From the NCBI GenBank assembly GCA_032464575.1, contig JAWDKM010000007.1:269804-333803 (forward strand): 64,000 nt of DNA, written 5' to 3'. The stretch is from Pontivivens sp032464575 (GTDB taxonomy: Bacteria; Pseudomonadota; Alphaproteobacteria; Rhodobacterales; Rhodobacteraceae). The notes under the pieces were generated by a model that was given only the letters and a program-made list of their open reading frames with translations, was not told where the DNA came from and made no database searches. Below, piece after piece: positions 45,626 to 53,848 of the stretch (position 1 is its first letter; the number at the start of each line of letters is the position of its first letter). The translations under genes and the position numbers were made by a program.

Positions 45626-46747
45626 GTGCGTATCGCCGTCATCGCCCATGTCCGTCATCCGATAAGGTCCCCTTTCGAGGGGGGGATGGAGGCGCATGCC
45701 TGGGCGCTGGTGCACGGTCTGCGCGCGCGGGGGCACGATGTGGCCCTTATCGCCTCGGGCGACAGTTGCGGCGAGGGGGAGCTGGTTTCCGTCGCCGACA
45801 TGGCCTACGAGGCCGCGCTGCCCTGGCATCGCTATCACGGGACGCAGATCCTGAACGACCACCTCGATGCGATCTTCCGACGGGCCTGCAACGTTCTGCG
45901 CTCGGGGACGTTCGACGTGGTTCACAACAACTCGCTCCACCGCTTTCCGCCGCGCTATGCCGCGGCGACGGGACAGCCGACGGTGACCTCGCTGCACGTC
46001 CCGCCATTCGAGGCGCTCCAGCGCGCGGTGCACGACAGCGCCGCGCCCTGGGCGCTGTCCACGACGACCAGTGCGGCGCAGCTCGATCGGTGGTGGTCCG
46101 GTGCGCCCGCCCCGTCAGCCCGGGTCCTGCCGAACGGCATCGATACGAACCTCTGGCCGTTCGAGGCGGAGGGGGACGGGACCGCGGTCTGGGCCGGACG
46201 GCTGACCAGGACCAAGGGCGCGGGCTACGCGATCGACGCCGCGCGCCGCGCCGGCGTTCCCCTGACGCTGTTCGGAACCATCGAGGACGCTACCTATTTC
46301 GAGGAGGAGGTCCGCCCCCGCCTCGGCGGCGGCATCCGCTATGGCGGTCATCTGGAGGCGGATGCGCTCGCGATCGAGCTCGGCCGCGCTTCCGTGTTCG
46401 TCTTCACCCCGATCTGGGACGAGCCGTTCGGGCTCGCTGCGATCGAGGCCATGAGCTGCGGCCTGCCCGTCGCCGCCTTCGCCTCCGGCGCAGTGCGGGA
46501 GGTCGTCGGTCCTGCGGGCGTCTTCGCGGAGCCCGGGGACGTGGAGGGGCTGGCGGACGCGATCGGGGAGGCGATGTGCCTGCCGCGGGAGGCCGCGCGG
46601 GCGCGGGTCGAGGCGGAGTTCACGCTCGACCTCATGCTCGACCGGTGCGAGGCGCTCTACCGCGAGGCCCGGGCGGCCCGTCCCACCGACAGGAACCAGT
46701 TGCGCAACTATTCCGACTACGCCCTGCCGGCTGTCGCTGCCGAGTGA
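45626..46747 (+). CDS. GT4-family glycosyltransferase
   Basis: The 373-residue GT-B enzyme starts at GTG 45626 (GGGAGG 10 bases before). It has FEGGMEAHAWAL, NNSLHRFPP, LPNGIDTNLW, AGRLTRTKGAGYAID and the E-x7-E motif EPFGLAAIE. It is related to mannosyl- or glucosyltransferases that use nucleotide sugars. It follows the sulfotransferase by 86 bases and may be co-transcribed with it. Its stop is 5 bases from that of the convergent GT2. Confidence 0.87.
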   Translation: MRIAVIAHVRHPIRSPFEGGMEAHAWALVHGLRARGHDVALIASGDSCGEGELVSVADMAYEAALPWHRYHGTQILNDHLDAIFRRACNVLRSGTFDVVHNNSLHRFPPRYAAATGQPTVTSLHVPPFEALQRAVHDSAAPWALSTTTSAAQLDRWWSGAPAPSARVLPNGIDTNLWPFEAEGDGTAVWAGRLTRTKGAGYAIDAARRAGVPLTLFGTIEDATYFEEEVRPRLGGGIRYGGHLEADALAIELGRASVFVFTPIWDEPFGLAAIEAMSCGLPVAAFASGAVREVVGPAGVFAEPGDVEGLADAIGEAMCLPREAARARVEAEFTLDLMLDRCEALYREARAARPTDRNQLRNYSDYALPAVAAE

Positions 46748-46751
46748 GCGC

Positions 46752-47657
46752 TCAGGCCGCCGCGATGCGCGCTTCGAGCTCCCGGATCACCCGCGCGGTG
46801 TTGACGTAGGGCGCGTCCTCGGGCTGCCGGGTCAGGGCAAGGTCAGCGGCGTCGGGCTCGCGCAGCTTGATCCAGCCCCTCTCGGTCGACGCGGCGAGGC
46901 CCATCATCCGGAAGGCGCGCAGCCAGTGGTCCATGGTGTGATGCCCCCACCGGTCGCGGAAGAGTGCCGTGTTGCGCAGGATGCTGTCGATGTGGTGGAC
47001 CGGCGGCATGTGGTGCGCGTGGTGCTGATGATAGACGCGTCCGCCCCTCATCCAGCTCAGCGGAACATCGAGCATGTCGAGGATGCGCCCGAAATCCGTA
47101 TCCTCGCCACCATAGCCGCGATAGCCCTCGCAAAAGCCGCCGGTCCGCGCGAACGTCGCGGCGGTCAGCGCGAAGTTCAGCGACCAGAAGCAGCGATAGT
47201 CCTCGCAGGGCACGCAGCCCTCGGGCGGGGGACCGCGCCGATCCGAGTGCCGCTCCGCGATCCGCGCGAACCGGTCGAAGTCGAGGCCACGCTCCGTCGC
47301 GCCGGCGGGCAGGTAGAGGACCTCGCCCATCAGCAGACCCGGCTGGTGATGCAGGGCAGTGAGGTAATCCTCCACGAAGGTCGGCGCGGGGATGCAGTCA
47401 ACGTCGAGGAACAGCAGCGCCTCGCCCGTCGCCGCCCGTGCGGCCGCGTTGCGCGCCGTGGCTAGGGGCAGGGGATCGCCTGGAACGAGGATCTGACGGA
47501 CCTCGAAGGGCAGCTCGGGCAGATCCGCGATCCGCGCATCCTCCATGACGGCGATCACGAGTTCGCGCGGGCGCACCGTCTGCCGCGCGAGACCCCGCAT
47601 GACGTTCGCCAGGTGCGCGTGGCGGCCGCGGACGATGGTCAGTATGGAGACGGACAT
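46752..47657 (-). CDS. GT2-family glycosyltransferase (galactosyltransferase-like C-terminus)
   Basis: This is a 301-residue GT-A enzyme with SVSILTIVRGR, the metal-binding FLDVDCIPAP and the later GYGGEDTDFGRIL, typical of N-terminal domains of chondroitin-polymerase or Glyco_transf_7C-like GT2s. Start ATG 47655-47657 has GGAGG about 7 bases before it; an upstream ATG at 47684 lacks one. It is the last gene of a minus-strand unit with the two genes to its right. Confidence 0.84.
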   Translation of the reverse strand: MSVSILTIVRGRHAHLANVMRGLARQTVRPRELVIAVMEDARIADLPELPFEVRQILVPGDPLPLATARNAAARAATGEALLFLDVDCIPAPTFVEDYLTALHHQPGLLMGEVLYLPAGATERGLDFDRFARIAERHSDRRGPPPEGCVPCEDYRCFWSLNFALTAATFARTGGFCEGYRGYGGEDTDFGRILDMLDVPLSWMRGGRVYHQHHAHHMPPVHHIDSILRNTALFRDRWGHHTMDHWLRAFRMMGLAASTERGWIKLREPDAADLALTRQPEDAPYVNTARVIRELEARIAAA

Positions 47658-47684
47658 GGGCGATCCTCCACGAAAAGCGTTCAT

Positions 47685-48833
47685 TCATTCGGCGGCATGC
47701 TGCGGCAGGACGGCGGCGGGGGCGCCTGCGCCGGTCCAGATCCGCTCGGCAAGGGCATCGAGCCAGGCGGCCGTGTCCCTCGCGGCGTCGGGGTGGACGA
47801 GCCGGCGCTGCGTTGGGATATCGACCGCCTCTGCGTCTTCGAGCGCTTCCGCCCAGGCGGTCGCGCTCGACGGCCAGGTTTCGCGCAGCGCCGCGGCACC
47901 GACCCGCTGGAGCGCGCGGCCCTTCTCGAGCTGCTCGTCGAAATAGCGCCACTCCGGAACGGCGAGCCACGGCCGCCCTTCGCGCGCGATCATGTGGCAG
48001 GTCGTGTTGCCGGTGGACGAGATCATGACATCGGCCGCCGCGATCCAGCGTTCCACGTCGTCGCGCCAGCCCAGGAGGTGGAGGTTGCCCGGCACCGTCT
48101 CGTGCCACTCCGCGGCGACCGGGCCGAGGACGGCCCAGGTCCGTTCCGGCGTGAACCGCGCGCCCACGGCGAGCGGCGCCAGCGGCGTGCCGGAGCCGCC
48201 ACCGCCCGCGATGACGACCACGAGGGGGCGCTGCGGCGCCTGACCGAGGAGGTGCCGTGCAGCCTCCCGCGCAATCTTCCGGGTCGGCCCGAGCCCGAGG
48301 CCCGGCGCGTAATGCGTCATTGCGCGCAGCGACACAGGCCGCTCCGGCTGCTCGAGCGCGCGGGCCCACGGCGCCAGCAGCCCGACGGCCCCGTCGTAGG
48401 CGGCGCGGTGCCCAGCATCGTCCCGCCTTCCGTGCTGGAGCACCTTCACATGCGGGACGGAGGCGATGCGGCAGAGCTGCGCGAGTTCGGCGGATACGTC
48501 GCATACGAACAGTGCCGGATCGGCCCGCTGGAACCAGCCGCAGATCGTGGCGATGGCCTCCCGGATCGTGGGCCAGCCGACGGGGGCGCAATGCAGGGTT
48601 GCGGGCGTAGGCAGTTCCTGAAGTTCCGTCGGCACGCCGTCAGGCGCCTCGAAGAGGGACGGGATCGGGACGATCTGCACATGTCCGGGCAGCGACGGCA
48701 GGATGTCCGACCGGGCGCAAAACACCGTGAGGGGCCGGTCCGGCGGAAGAGCGCGAGCGACCGCGGCGCACCGCTCCGCATGGCCGCGCCCCTGGTGGTG
48801 CACGAACCAGCCGATCGGCCGGGAGCGCGTCAT
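47685..48833 (-). CDS. GT28/MurG-like glycosyltransferase
   Basis: This 382-residue GT-B enzyme has FVHHQGRGHAERC near the N-terminus (glycine/His loop for the acceptor side), VVVIAGGGGSGTPLAP at the start of the C-terminal half, and ADVMISSTGNTTCHMIAREG, which matches the donor-binding region of MurG-type enzymes. The donor and acceptor are unknown. It is linked by an ATGA overlap to the sucrose-phosphate synthase-like gene, so it may act on the same product pool. Confidence 0.8.
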   Translation of the reverse strand: MTRSRPIGWFVHHQGRGHAERCAAVARALPPDRPLTVFCARSDILPSLPGHVQIVPIPSLFEAPDGVPTELQELPTPATLHCAPVGWPTIREAIATICGWFQRADPALFVCDVSAELAQLCRIASVPHVKVLQHGRRDDAGHRAAYDGAVGLLAPWARALEQPERPVSLRAMTHYAPGLGLGPTRKIAREAARHLLGQAPQRPLVVVIAGGGGSGTPLAPLAVGARFTPERTWAVLGPVAAEWHETVPGNLHLLGWRDDVERWIAAADVMISSTGNTTCHMIAREGRPWLAVPEWRYFDEQLEKGRALQRVGAAALRETWPSSATAWAEALEDAEAVDIPTQRRLVHPDAARDTAAWLDALAERIWTGAGAPAAVLPQHAAE

Positions 48834-50875
48834 GCCGTGAGCTCCGGAACGGCGGACCGGCATTCGTCCTCAAGATACCGCGCCACGGCCGAGCCGTAGC
48901 GCAGCGTGCTGAAGGTGAGGTTCGGCCGACCCTTCAGGACGGAGAGTTCGTCGGTGTGGTTGGCGGGAACGACACCGGCCACACCGCTCGTAAGCAGGCA
49001 CAGATCGTTGCCGCTGTCCCCCGCCACGCGACTGCGGATCTGTGGGATCTTCAGGACGCGGCGCACGTGGTCGAGCGCCATGCCCTTGCCCGCGGCCAGC
49101 GGCACGATGTCGATCATCCGCCCATGGGAAAAGACGACCCGCGCGCGCAACCCGACATCGCGCAGCAGCCGCTCGACCTCGCGCGCCATGCCGGGCGTGT
49201 CGCTGAGATAGGAGCGCTTGAACCGACGCTGCTCGATCCCGCGCTGGGGTTCGAGGCCGGGCAGGCCCCGCAGCACGTCCGCGATCGCATCGGGCCGCCA
49301 ACCCGCCGCGAGCCGCTGGGCATAGAGCGCATCGGGAAGCAGCGTGCCCCCGGGTCCGGCGTAATGGATTTCGGTACCGACCGACGTGACGAAAACATCG
49401 GGTTCCGGCAGGTCCCACTCGGCCAAGGCGGCGCGCGCGTCGCTCAGGCAGCGTCCCGTACTGATCGCGAAGGTCCAATCGGGATGTGCCGTGCGCCATG
49501 CGCTGAAAGCGGCGGCCCCCCCGGCATCGCCGGTCAGCGTGCCGTCGATATCCGACATCAGCAGGCTGCGCGGGGCCGGAGCGGTCCTGGCCGTGGGCGT
49601 CGCCACCCCGGAGGCCCGCAGGAGGGCCCGGCAGATCCTCAGGTGCTGGCGGGCATAGGCATCCCAGCTGTATCGGCGTGCGTGGTAGCGCCCCAGCGCC
49701 GACCTGCGCGCCGCGGCTGGCCGGTCGGTCAGCGCGTCGATCATCGCGGCGGTGAAGGCTTCCGGGTCCGTGGGATCGGCACAGACCCCGTGATCCAGCA
49801 TGCGCACGATGTCAGGCGGCCCGCCGCGATCGGTCGCGACCACCGGCAGGCCATGCGCCGCGGCTTCGGTCAGCGTGAGGCCGTAGGGCTCCGCGAGGGC
49901 CGGGTTCACGAAGATGCCGCCGCTCTCGGCCGCCAGCGCATAGAGCCCCTCGACCATGGCCGCGTCGTGCCGCCTCGGCAGTGCCACCCGGCCCCACAGG
50001 TCGTGACGGTCCACGGCATCGAACAACGCCCGGTAGACGGATCTCGCGCCGCCCTCCGACGCTTCGATGCCGTCGCGCAGCCCGGCCGCGATGACCAGGT
50101 TTGCGCTCTGCCGCAGCGCACTGGACCGGCCGAACATGTCGACGAGCGCGGCGAGGTTCTTCTTCGGTACGGGTCGGGCGACTGCGAGTATGACAGGGCG
50201 CCGGTGTTCGCGCAGGAACGGCGAGACCAGCCGCCGCGCGCCCTTCACATCACCGCGGCGGAACGATATGCCCGGCACGATCCGGTGGGTCCGGGCCTCC
50301 GCCGTCGCGGTGTAGAGGGGGATCTGCCGCTCCGCCTCATCGCGGGAGGAGCAGATGATGGCGTCGGCCTCGCGCAGGGCCCGCTCCTCGCGCCGCACCC
50401 GGTCGCAGGCGGGCGGCCGGTCGTCCGGCTTGTCCTTGCCCAGGGAGTGCGCGGTATAGAGGACGGGCACGTCGTGCTCCGCCCGAACCGCGAGTGCTGC
50501 CTCCGCCGCGTCGGCGAAATGCGCATGTATGATGTCGGGCCGGTTCCGCCGCGTATGTTCCAGAAGCGCGGTAGTGAACGACGGCAATTCGCGTGCGAGT
50601 GCATCCTTCGCGAGGTATCCGGGACGCACGGTGCGAAGCCGGACGATCGCCGCCTTGTCGTTCAGCCGTTCGCGAACCTGCGCGTGGACCAGCCCCAGTT
50701 CGGGGGCGGTGAACGCCCGCGTAACGATTTCGAGCCGTGTGACCTCCGGCAATTGCGCCGCCGCGGCGACGGCCTCCAGGATGTAGGCGATGTGTCCGCC
50801 GGTATCCTCGGTCAGCCCGTAGGAAACGGGTGGAGATTTCAGGCAGCCCCCCAGGGCGACATGCATGATGAACAT
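48830..50875 (-). CDS. Sucrose-phosphate synthase fused to a sucrose-phosphatase-type HAD domain
   Basis: The 681-residue protein has two enzymes in one chain. The first about 430 residues form a GT4 synthase: N-terminal TEDTGGHIAYILE typical of sucrose synthases, HAHFADAAE, VARPVPKKNL and the E-x7-E motif EPYGLTLTE. From about residue 440 there is a HAD phosphatase with SDIDGTLTGD, the lysine in AAGKGMALD and GDSGNDLCLL, so all catalytic motifs are present. It should make sucrose-6-phosphate from UDP-glucose and fructose-6-phosphate and dephosphorylate it. Sucrose commonly serves as an osmoprotectant. GTTGCACCTGC lies about 95 bases upstream. Confidence 0.86.
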   Translation of the reverse strand: MFIMHVALGGCLKSPPVSYGLTEDTGGHIAYILEAVAAAAQLPEVTRLEIVTRAFTAPELGLVHAQVRERLNDKAAIVRLRTVRPGYLAKDALARELPSFTTALLEHTRRNRPDIIHAHFADAAEAALAVRAEHDVPVLYTAHSLGKDKPDDRPPACDRVRREERALREADAIICSSRDEAERQIPLYTATAEARTHRIVPGISFRRGDVKGARRLVSPFLREHRRPVILAVARPVPKKNLAALVDMFGRSSALRQSANLVIAAGLRDGIEASEGGARSVYRALFDAVDRHDLWGRVALPRRHDAAMVEGLYALAAESGGIFVNPALAEPYGLTLTEAAAHGLPVVATDRGGPPDIVRMLDHGVCADPTDPEAFTAAMIDALTDRPAAARRSALGRYHARRYSWDAYARQHLRICRALLRASGVATPTARTAPAPRSLLMSDIDGTLTGDAGGAAAFSAWRTAHPDWTFAISTGRCLSDARAALAEWDLPEPDVFVTSVGTEIHYAGPGGTLLPDALYAQRLAAGWRPDAIADVLRGLPGLEPQRGIEQRRFKRSYLSDTPGMAREVERLLRDVGLRARVVFSHGRMIDIVPLAAGKGMALDHVRRVLKIPQIRSRVAGDSGNDLCLLTSGVAGVVPANHTDELSVLKGRPNLTFSTLRYGSAVARYLEDECRSAVPELTA

Positions 50876-51060
50876 GATCGCGCATCCGATTTAAAAACTT
50901 TTAAAAACAACGTCTTGCGACGCCCTTCCAGCAGGTAGCCAAAGCGGCCGGGGGGTCAAACGCTTTTTGGTTGCACCTGCTAACTCCAAGGCCGGGCGGC
51001 ACTCCCGACCGTCGCGAACGCGACGCGATATGCGTGCAGTTCCAGTGCCTTGGTAAGCGA

Positions 51061-51095
51061 AACGCCCCGCCATGACGACGGGGCGTTCCGGTTTT
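51061..51095 (-). terminator. Bidirectional terminator-like hairpin below the PRC-barrel gene
   Basis: AACGCCCCG (51061-51069) pairs perfectly with CGGGGCGTT (51079-51087) around a 9-base loop, followed on the plus strand by CCGGTTTTT. It lies just downstream of the minus-strand gene ending at 51118. Confidence 0.65.
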
Positions 51096-51117
51096 TCGGG
51101 ATCGAAGGAGCCTCGGT

Positions 51118-52605
51118 TCAGCCCTCGAAGCGCGTCACTTCGACCATGCGATCGGGGTCCATCATCTCCTCGGAGGTCGCGTCGTACTCGGGCAGCGCCT
51201 CGAGTTCCTCCTCCGACAGACCGTTCATGACGATCTGGTCGCCCCGCAGGCCCATACGCTCCAGCGGAAGCGCCACCTCGTGCTCGCCGAAGCCGAGGAA
51301 GCCACCATGCTCGACGACGCCGTAGACCATGCCGTTGTTGGTCACGACGCGGCCGAGCTGGCCGAGTTCCACGCCCTGAGCGTTGACCACGTCCAGGCCC
51401 TGAAGCTCACCGACCGCGATCTCCATGCCCTCGCCGGCAGGCTGCTCGGCTCCTTCGGCCGCGCTCAGCATCTGCGTGGACTGCTCGGTATCGCTGGTCG
51501 AAACGGGCTGTTCCGCCGCCGCGGCCATCCGCTCGGCCTCGGGCTGCTCTTCGGTTGCGGCGGCCTGCTCCTCTTCAGGCTGCTGGCCGGGGGCCGCGGC
51601 CTGCTGCTGGGCCGTGCCGTCCTCACCCTCACCTGCCTCGCGGATGGTCACCGAGACGTCGCCCACCTGGGTGAACTGGATGGTGGGTTCCTGCTCGTAG
51701 TTGAACTCCACGTTCGGTTCCGCCGCCTCGAACGTCACCTGCGGTTCTGCCGCGTTGAAGCTGACCTCGGATTCGCGCTCGCTCTCGATCATGCGCACCG
51801 TGGGCTCGGCCTGGGTGAGCTGATACTCGGTGACCACGTTCTCCTCGGTCGTGTTGCCGGACGCATCGACGCGTTCGGTCCGGCTGGTGACCAGCTCATC
51901 GGAGGCGTCCACCTCCTCGCCGTCTTCCAGGAACCGGGCCTCCACATCGACCTCGAGCTCCGGATCACCCTGGGTGACGCGCACGCTCGGTTCGGCCATC
52001 ACGACGTCGATCTGAGGCTCGGCATCCTCAATGCTGACGCCCGGCCGCGGCATGGTGATGATGATCTCCGGCGCCTGCTGCTCGATCGTGATGGTGGGGC
52101 TGGGAACATCGACACGAATGGTGGGCTGAGCCTGGCGCACCGTGATCTGCGCCGCTTCCTGGTCGATGGTCACGTTGGCGGGGGGATCCTGCACTGCGAC
52201 CTCGGGGCCGCCCTGTTCGACCGCGACATCCGGTTGCGGCACGCGCACCAGCACGTCGCCCTCGACCACGGCCTCGCTGGTGATCTCGACCTCGCGCGTC
52301 ACCGTCTCGGTCTCGGAGAATTCGCGGGTGACCTCCTCCTCGCCCGTTGCCTCGCGCGCGGCGGTATCGGTTCCCTCGGCCACCATCCCGCCGGCCTGGG
52401 CCACTTCCTCGACATAGACGGCGCACTGCGCGTTGTCGTTCTCGCGCGCGACATCGATCGCGTCACGGAACTCCTCACGCAGGTCCTCGCCGGCCTGCTC
52501 GGCCAACGCCAGAAGATCGGCGCAGTCGGTCTGCAGCTCCTGTGCGGCGACTGGGGTCAGCGCCGTCGCGTTCAGCAGCACCGCCGCCATAGCAAATCGC
52601 TTCAT
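51118..52605 (-). CDS. Exported repeat protein with a C-terminal PRC-barrel domain
   Basis: The 495-residue acidic protein starts at ATG 52603-52605 with a signal peptide ending PVAAQ. Residues about 22-70 contain a cysteine-bearing helical part (DCADLLALAEQAGEDL; NAQCAVYVEE). From about 120 to 220, and again about 275-330, short beta-strands recur every 9-11 residues, each followed by a Pro or Glu (PTIRVDVPSP, PTITIEQQAP, PQIDVVMAEP). A Gln/Glu/Ala-rich linker follows. The last about 90 residues form a PRC-barrel: GLDVVNAQGVELGQLGRVV and HEVALPLERMGL. PRC-barrels bind RNA, quinones or partner proteins; here the site is extracytoplasmic. Function unknown. Confidence 0.75.
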   Translation of the reverse strand: MKRFAMAAVLLNATALTPVAAQELQTDCADLLALAEQAGEDLREEFRDAIDVARENDNAQCAVYVEEVAQAGGMVAEGTDTAAREATGEEEVTREFSETETVTREVEITSEAVVEGDVLVRVPQPDVAVEQGGPEVAVQDPPANVTIDQEAAQITVRQAQPTIRVDVPSPTITIEQQAPEIIITMPRPGVSIEDAEPQIDVVMAEPSVRVTQGDPELEVDVEARFLEDGEEVDASDELVTSRTERVDASGNTTEENVVTEYQLTQAEPTVRMIESERESEVSFNAAEPQVTFEAAEPNVEFNYEQEPTIQFTQVGDVSVTIREAGEGEDGTAQQQAAAPGQQPEEEQAAATEEQPEAERMAAAAEQPVSTSDTEQSTQMLSAAEGAEQPAGEGMEIAVGELQGLDVVNAQGVELGQLGRVVTNNGMVYGVVEHGGFLGFGEHEVALPLERMGLRGDQIVMNGLSEEELEALPEYDATSEEMMDPDRMVEVTRFEG

Positions 52606-52881
52606 ATCAAAATCTCCGATGTCTGTTTGGTGCGTGTACAAAATCGACACGTCCGACCAACGGAACCCACAGCCGAAGGGGTTCGTCTTGTTGTGAAATT
52701 TCCACTCTGAGGAAAGCTGCTCCGGGAACCGGAGCGTCATCGGCGGCATTCCGACGCGTCCAGCGGGGGCCAGGATTGCGCACCCGACTTTATCGTCCTT
52801 TCTTGCGATTTTTGCGCAACCCCGAGTTGCCGATGGCGTTCCCTCAACACTGTTTCATCAGCAATTATGGGGAGGCGTGTC

Positions 52882-53460
52882 ATGACGGACCCTTCAACTC
52901 ATTCTCCATCCTCGGACGAGAGCGCGTCCGGAGCCGTGCGAAACGCGGCCGAGGTCGAGGCGGACGCCGCAAAGCGCAATTTCGCGCAGGCGCGGGACGA
53001 GCTCGCGGACAAGGCGCACGACACTGCCGACCGGCTCAAGAGCCGGGCGCGCGACGCCGCCGAACGGCAGAAAGCAGAAGGGGCGGGTCACCTCGACGAC
53101 TTCGCCAGTGCCGTGCGCAGCGCTGCCGACGATCTGAACGCGAATGACAAGTCGATGGTCGCACAGGTTCTGGGGCAGGCCGCCGGTAGCCTCGAGGAGC
53201 TGTCGCGCACCCTGCGTGATCGTCCCGCCGGCGACATGGTGCGCGATCTCGGCGATTTCGGCCGCAGGAACCCGACCGCCTTCCTCGGTGGTGCGCTGCT
53301 GGCCGGCGTGGCGCTGGGCCGGGCGGCGACCGCCTCACGCCCCGCGTCCGATCCGGCGCCGGCAGCCCCGATGAACCGGACCGCTCCACAACAGCCGCCC
53401 GCGCCGGTCACCCAACCGGCCGCGTCCAACCCGACGGGAGGTTTCGATGAAACCCGCTAA
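52882..53460 (+). CDS. Helical envelope-stress protein with Gly-zipper-like segment
   Basis: The 192-residue protein starts at ATG 52882 (GGAGG just upstream). The N-terminal part is charged helix (FAQARDELADKAHDTADRLK), similar to LEA/CsbD-like stress proteins. A hydrophobic stretch PTAFLGGALLAGVALGRA lies near residue 140 and a Pro/Ala tail ends the protein. It overlaps the DUF1469 gene by 14 bases and forms a three-gene operon with it and the DUF3618 gene. In alphaproteobacteria such triads are linked to osmotic or starvation stress, but the mechanism is unknown. Confidence 0.7.
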   Translation: MTDPSTHSPSSDESASGAVRNAAEVEADAAKRNFAQARDELADKAHDTADRLKSRARDAAERQKAEGAGHLDDFASAVRSAADDLNANDKSMVAQVLGQAAGSLEELSRTLRDRPAGDMVRDLGDFGRRNPTAFLGGALLAGVALGRAATASRPASDPAPAAPMNRTAPQQPPAPVTQPAASNPTGGFDETR

Positions 53461-53848
53461 TCCCCAGGACCTCGACCGGTCCGTTCCCGAACTGCTGCGC
53501 GATCTCGTCCGCGATCTCGGCGACATGTTCCGCACAGAGGGGCAGCTCGCCCGCGCGGAGATGCGCGAGACGCTCCAGAAGATCGTGACCGGCGGCGAGA
53601 TGCTGGTGGCGGGCGCGATCGTTCTGCTCGTCGCCTTCATCGTCGTCGTGCAGGCGCTCGTCATCGCGCTTGCCGCCGTCGTCGGTGCCGCGTGGTCCTC
53701 CATCATCGTCGGCGTCGCGCTGCTCATCATCGGCGGGCTGCTGGTGATGCAGGGCCGGAAGAACTTCGAGCAGAGCAGCATCGTCCCCGACCGCACATTG
53801 GATCAGGTCCGCAAGGACGCGGAACTGGCCGAGGAGCAGGTGAAATGA
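53447..53848 (+). CDS. DUF1469 (phage holin superfamily III-like) membrane protein
   Basis: This is a 133-residue protein with an amphipathic N-terminus (VPELLRDLVRDLGDMFRTEGQLARAE split in family alignments as L-x-x-D-L-x-x-L-x-R-x-E) and two strong membrane helices (about 48-72 and 78-100). It matches the DUF1469/YqjE group of inner-membrane proteins. No toxin or lysis gene is nearby, so a holin role is unlikely. Confidence 0.8.
   Translation: MKPANPQDLDRSVPELLRDLVRDLGDMFRTEGQLARAEMRETLQKIVTGGEMLVAGAIVLLVAFIVVVQALVIALAAVVGAAWSSIIVGVALLIIGGLLVMQGRKNFEQSSIVPDRTLDQVRKDAELAEEQVK

Noticed and set aside
48956..50938. 660-codon plus-strand frame opposite the sucrose-phosphate synthase gene
   Set aside because: No domain and shadow-like composition; the minus-strand gene has complete GT4 and HAD motifs.
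53447..53848. Prophage holin suggested by the DUF1469 resemblance
   Set aside because: No lysis, capsid, integrase or attachment features nearby; the gene sits in a stress operon common in alphaproteobacteria.
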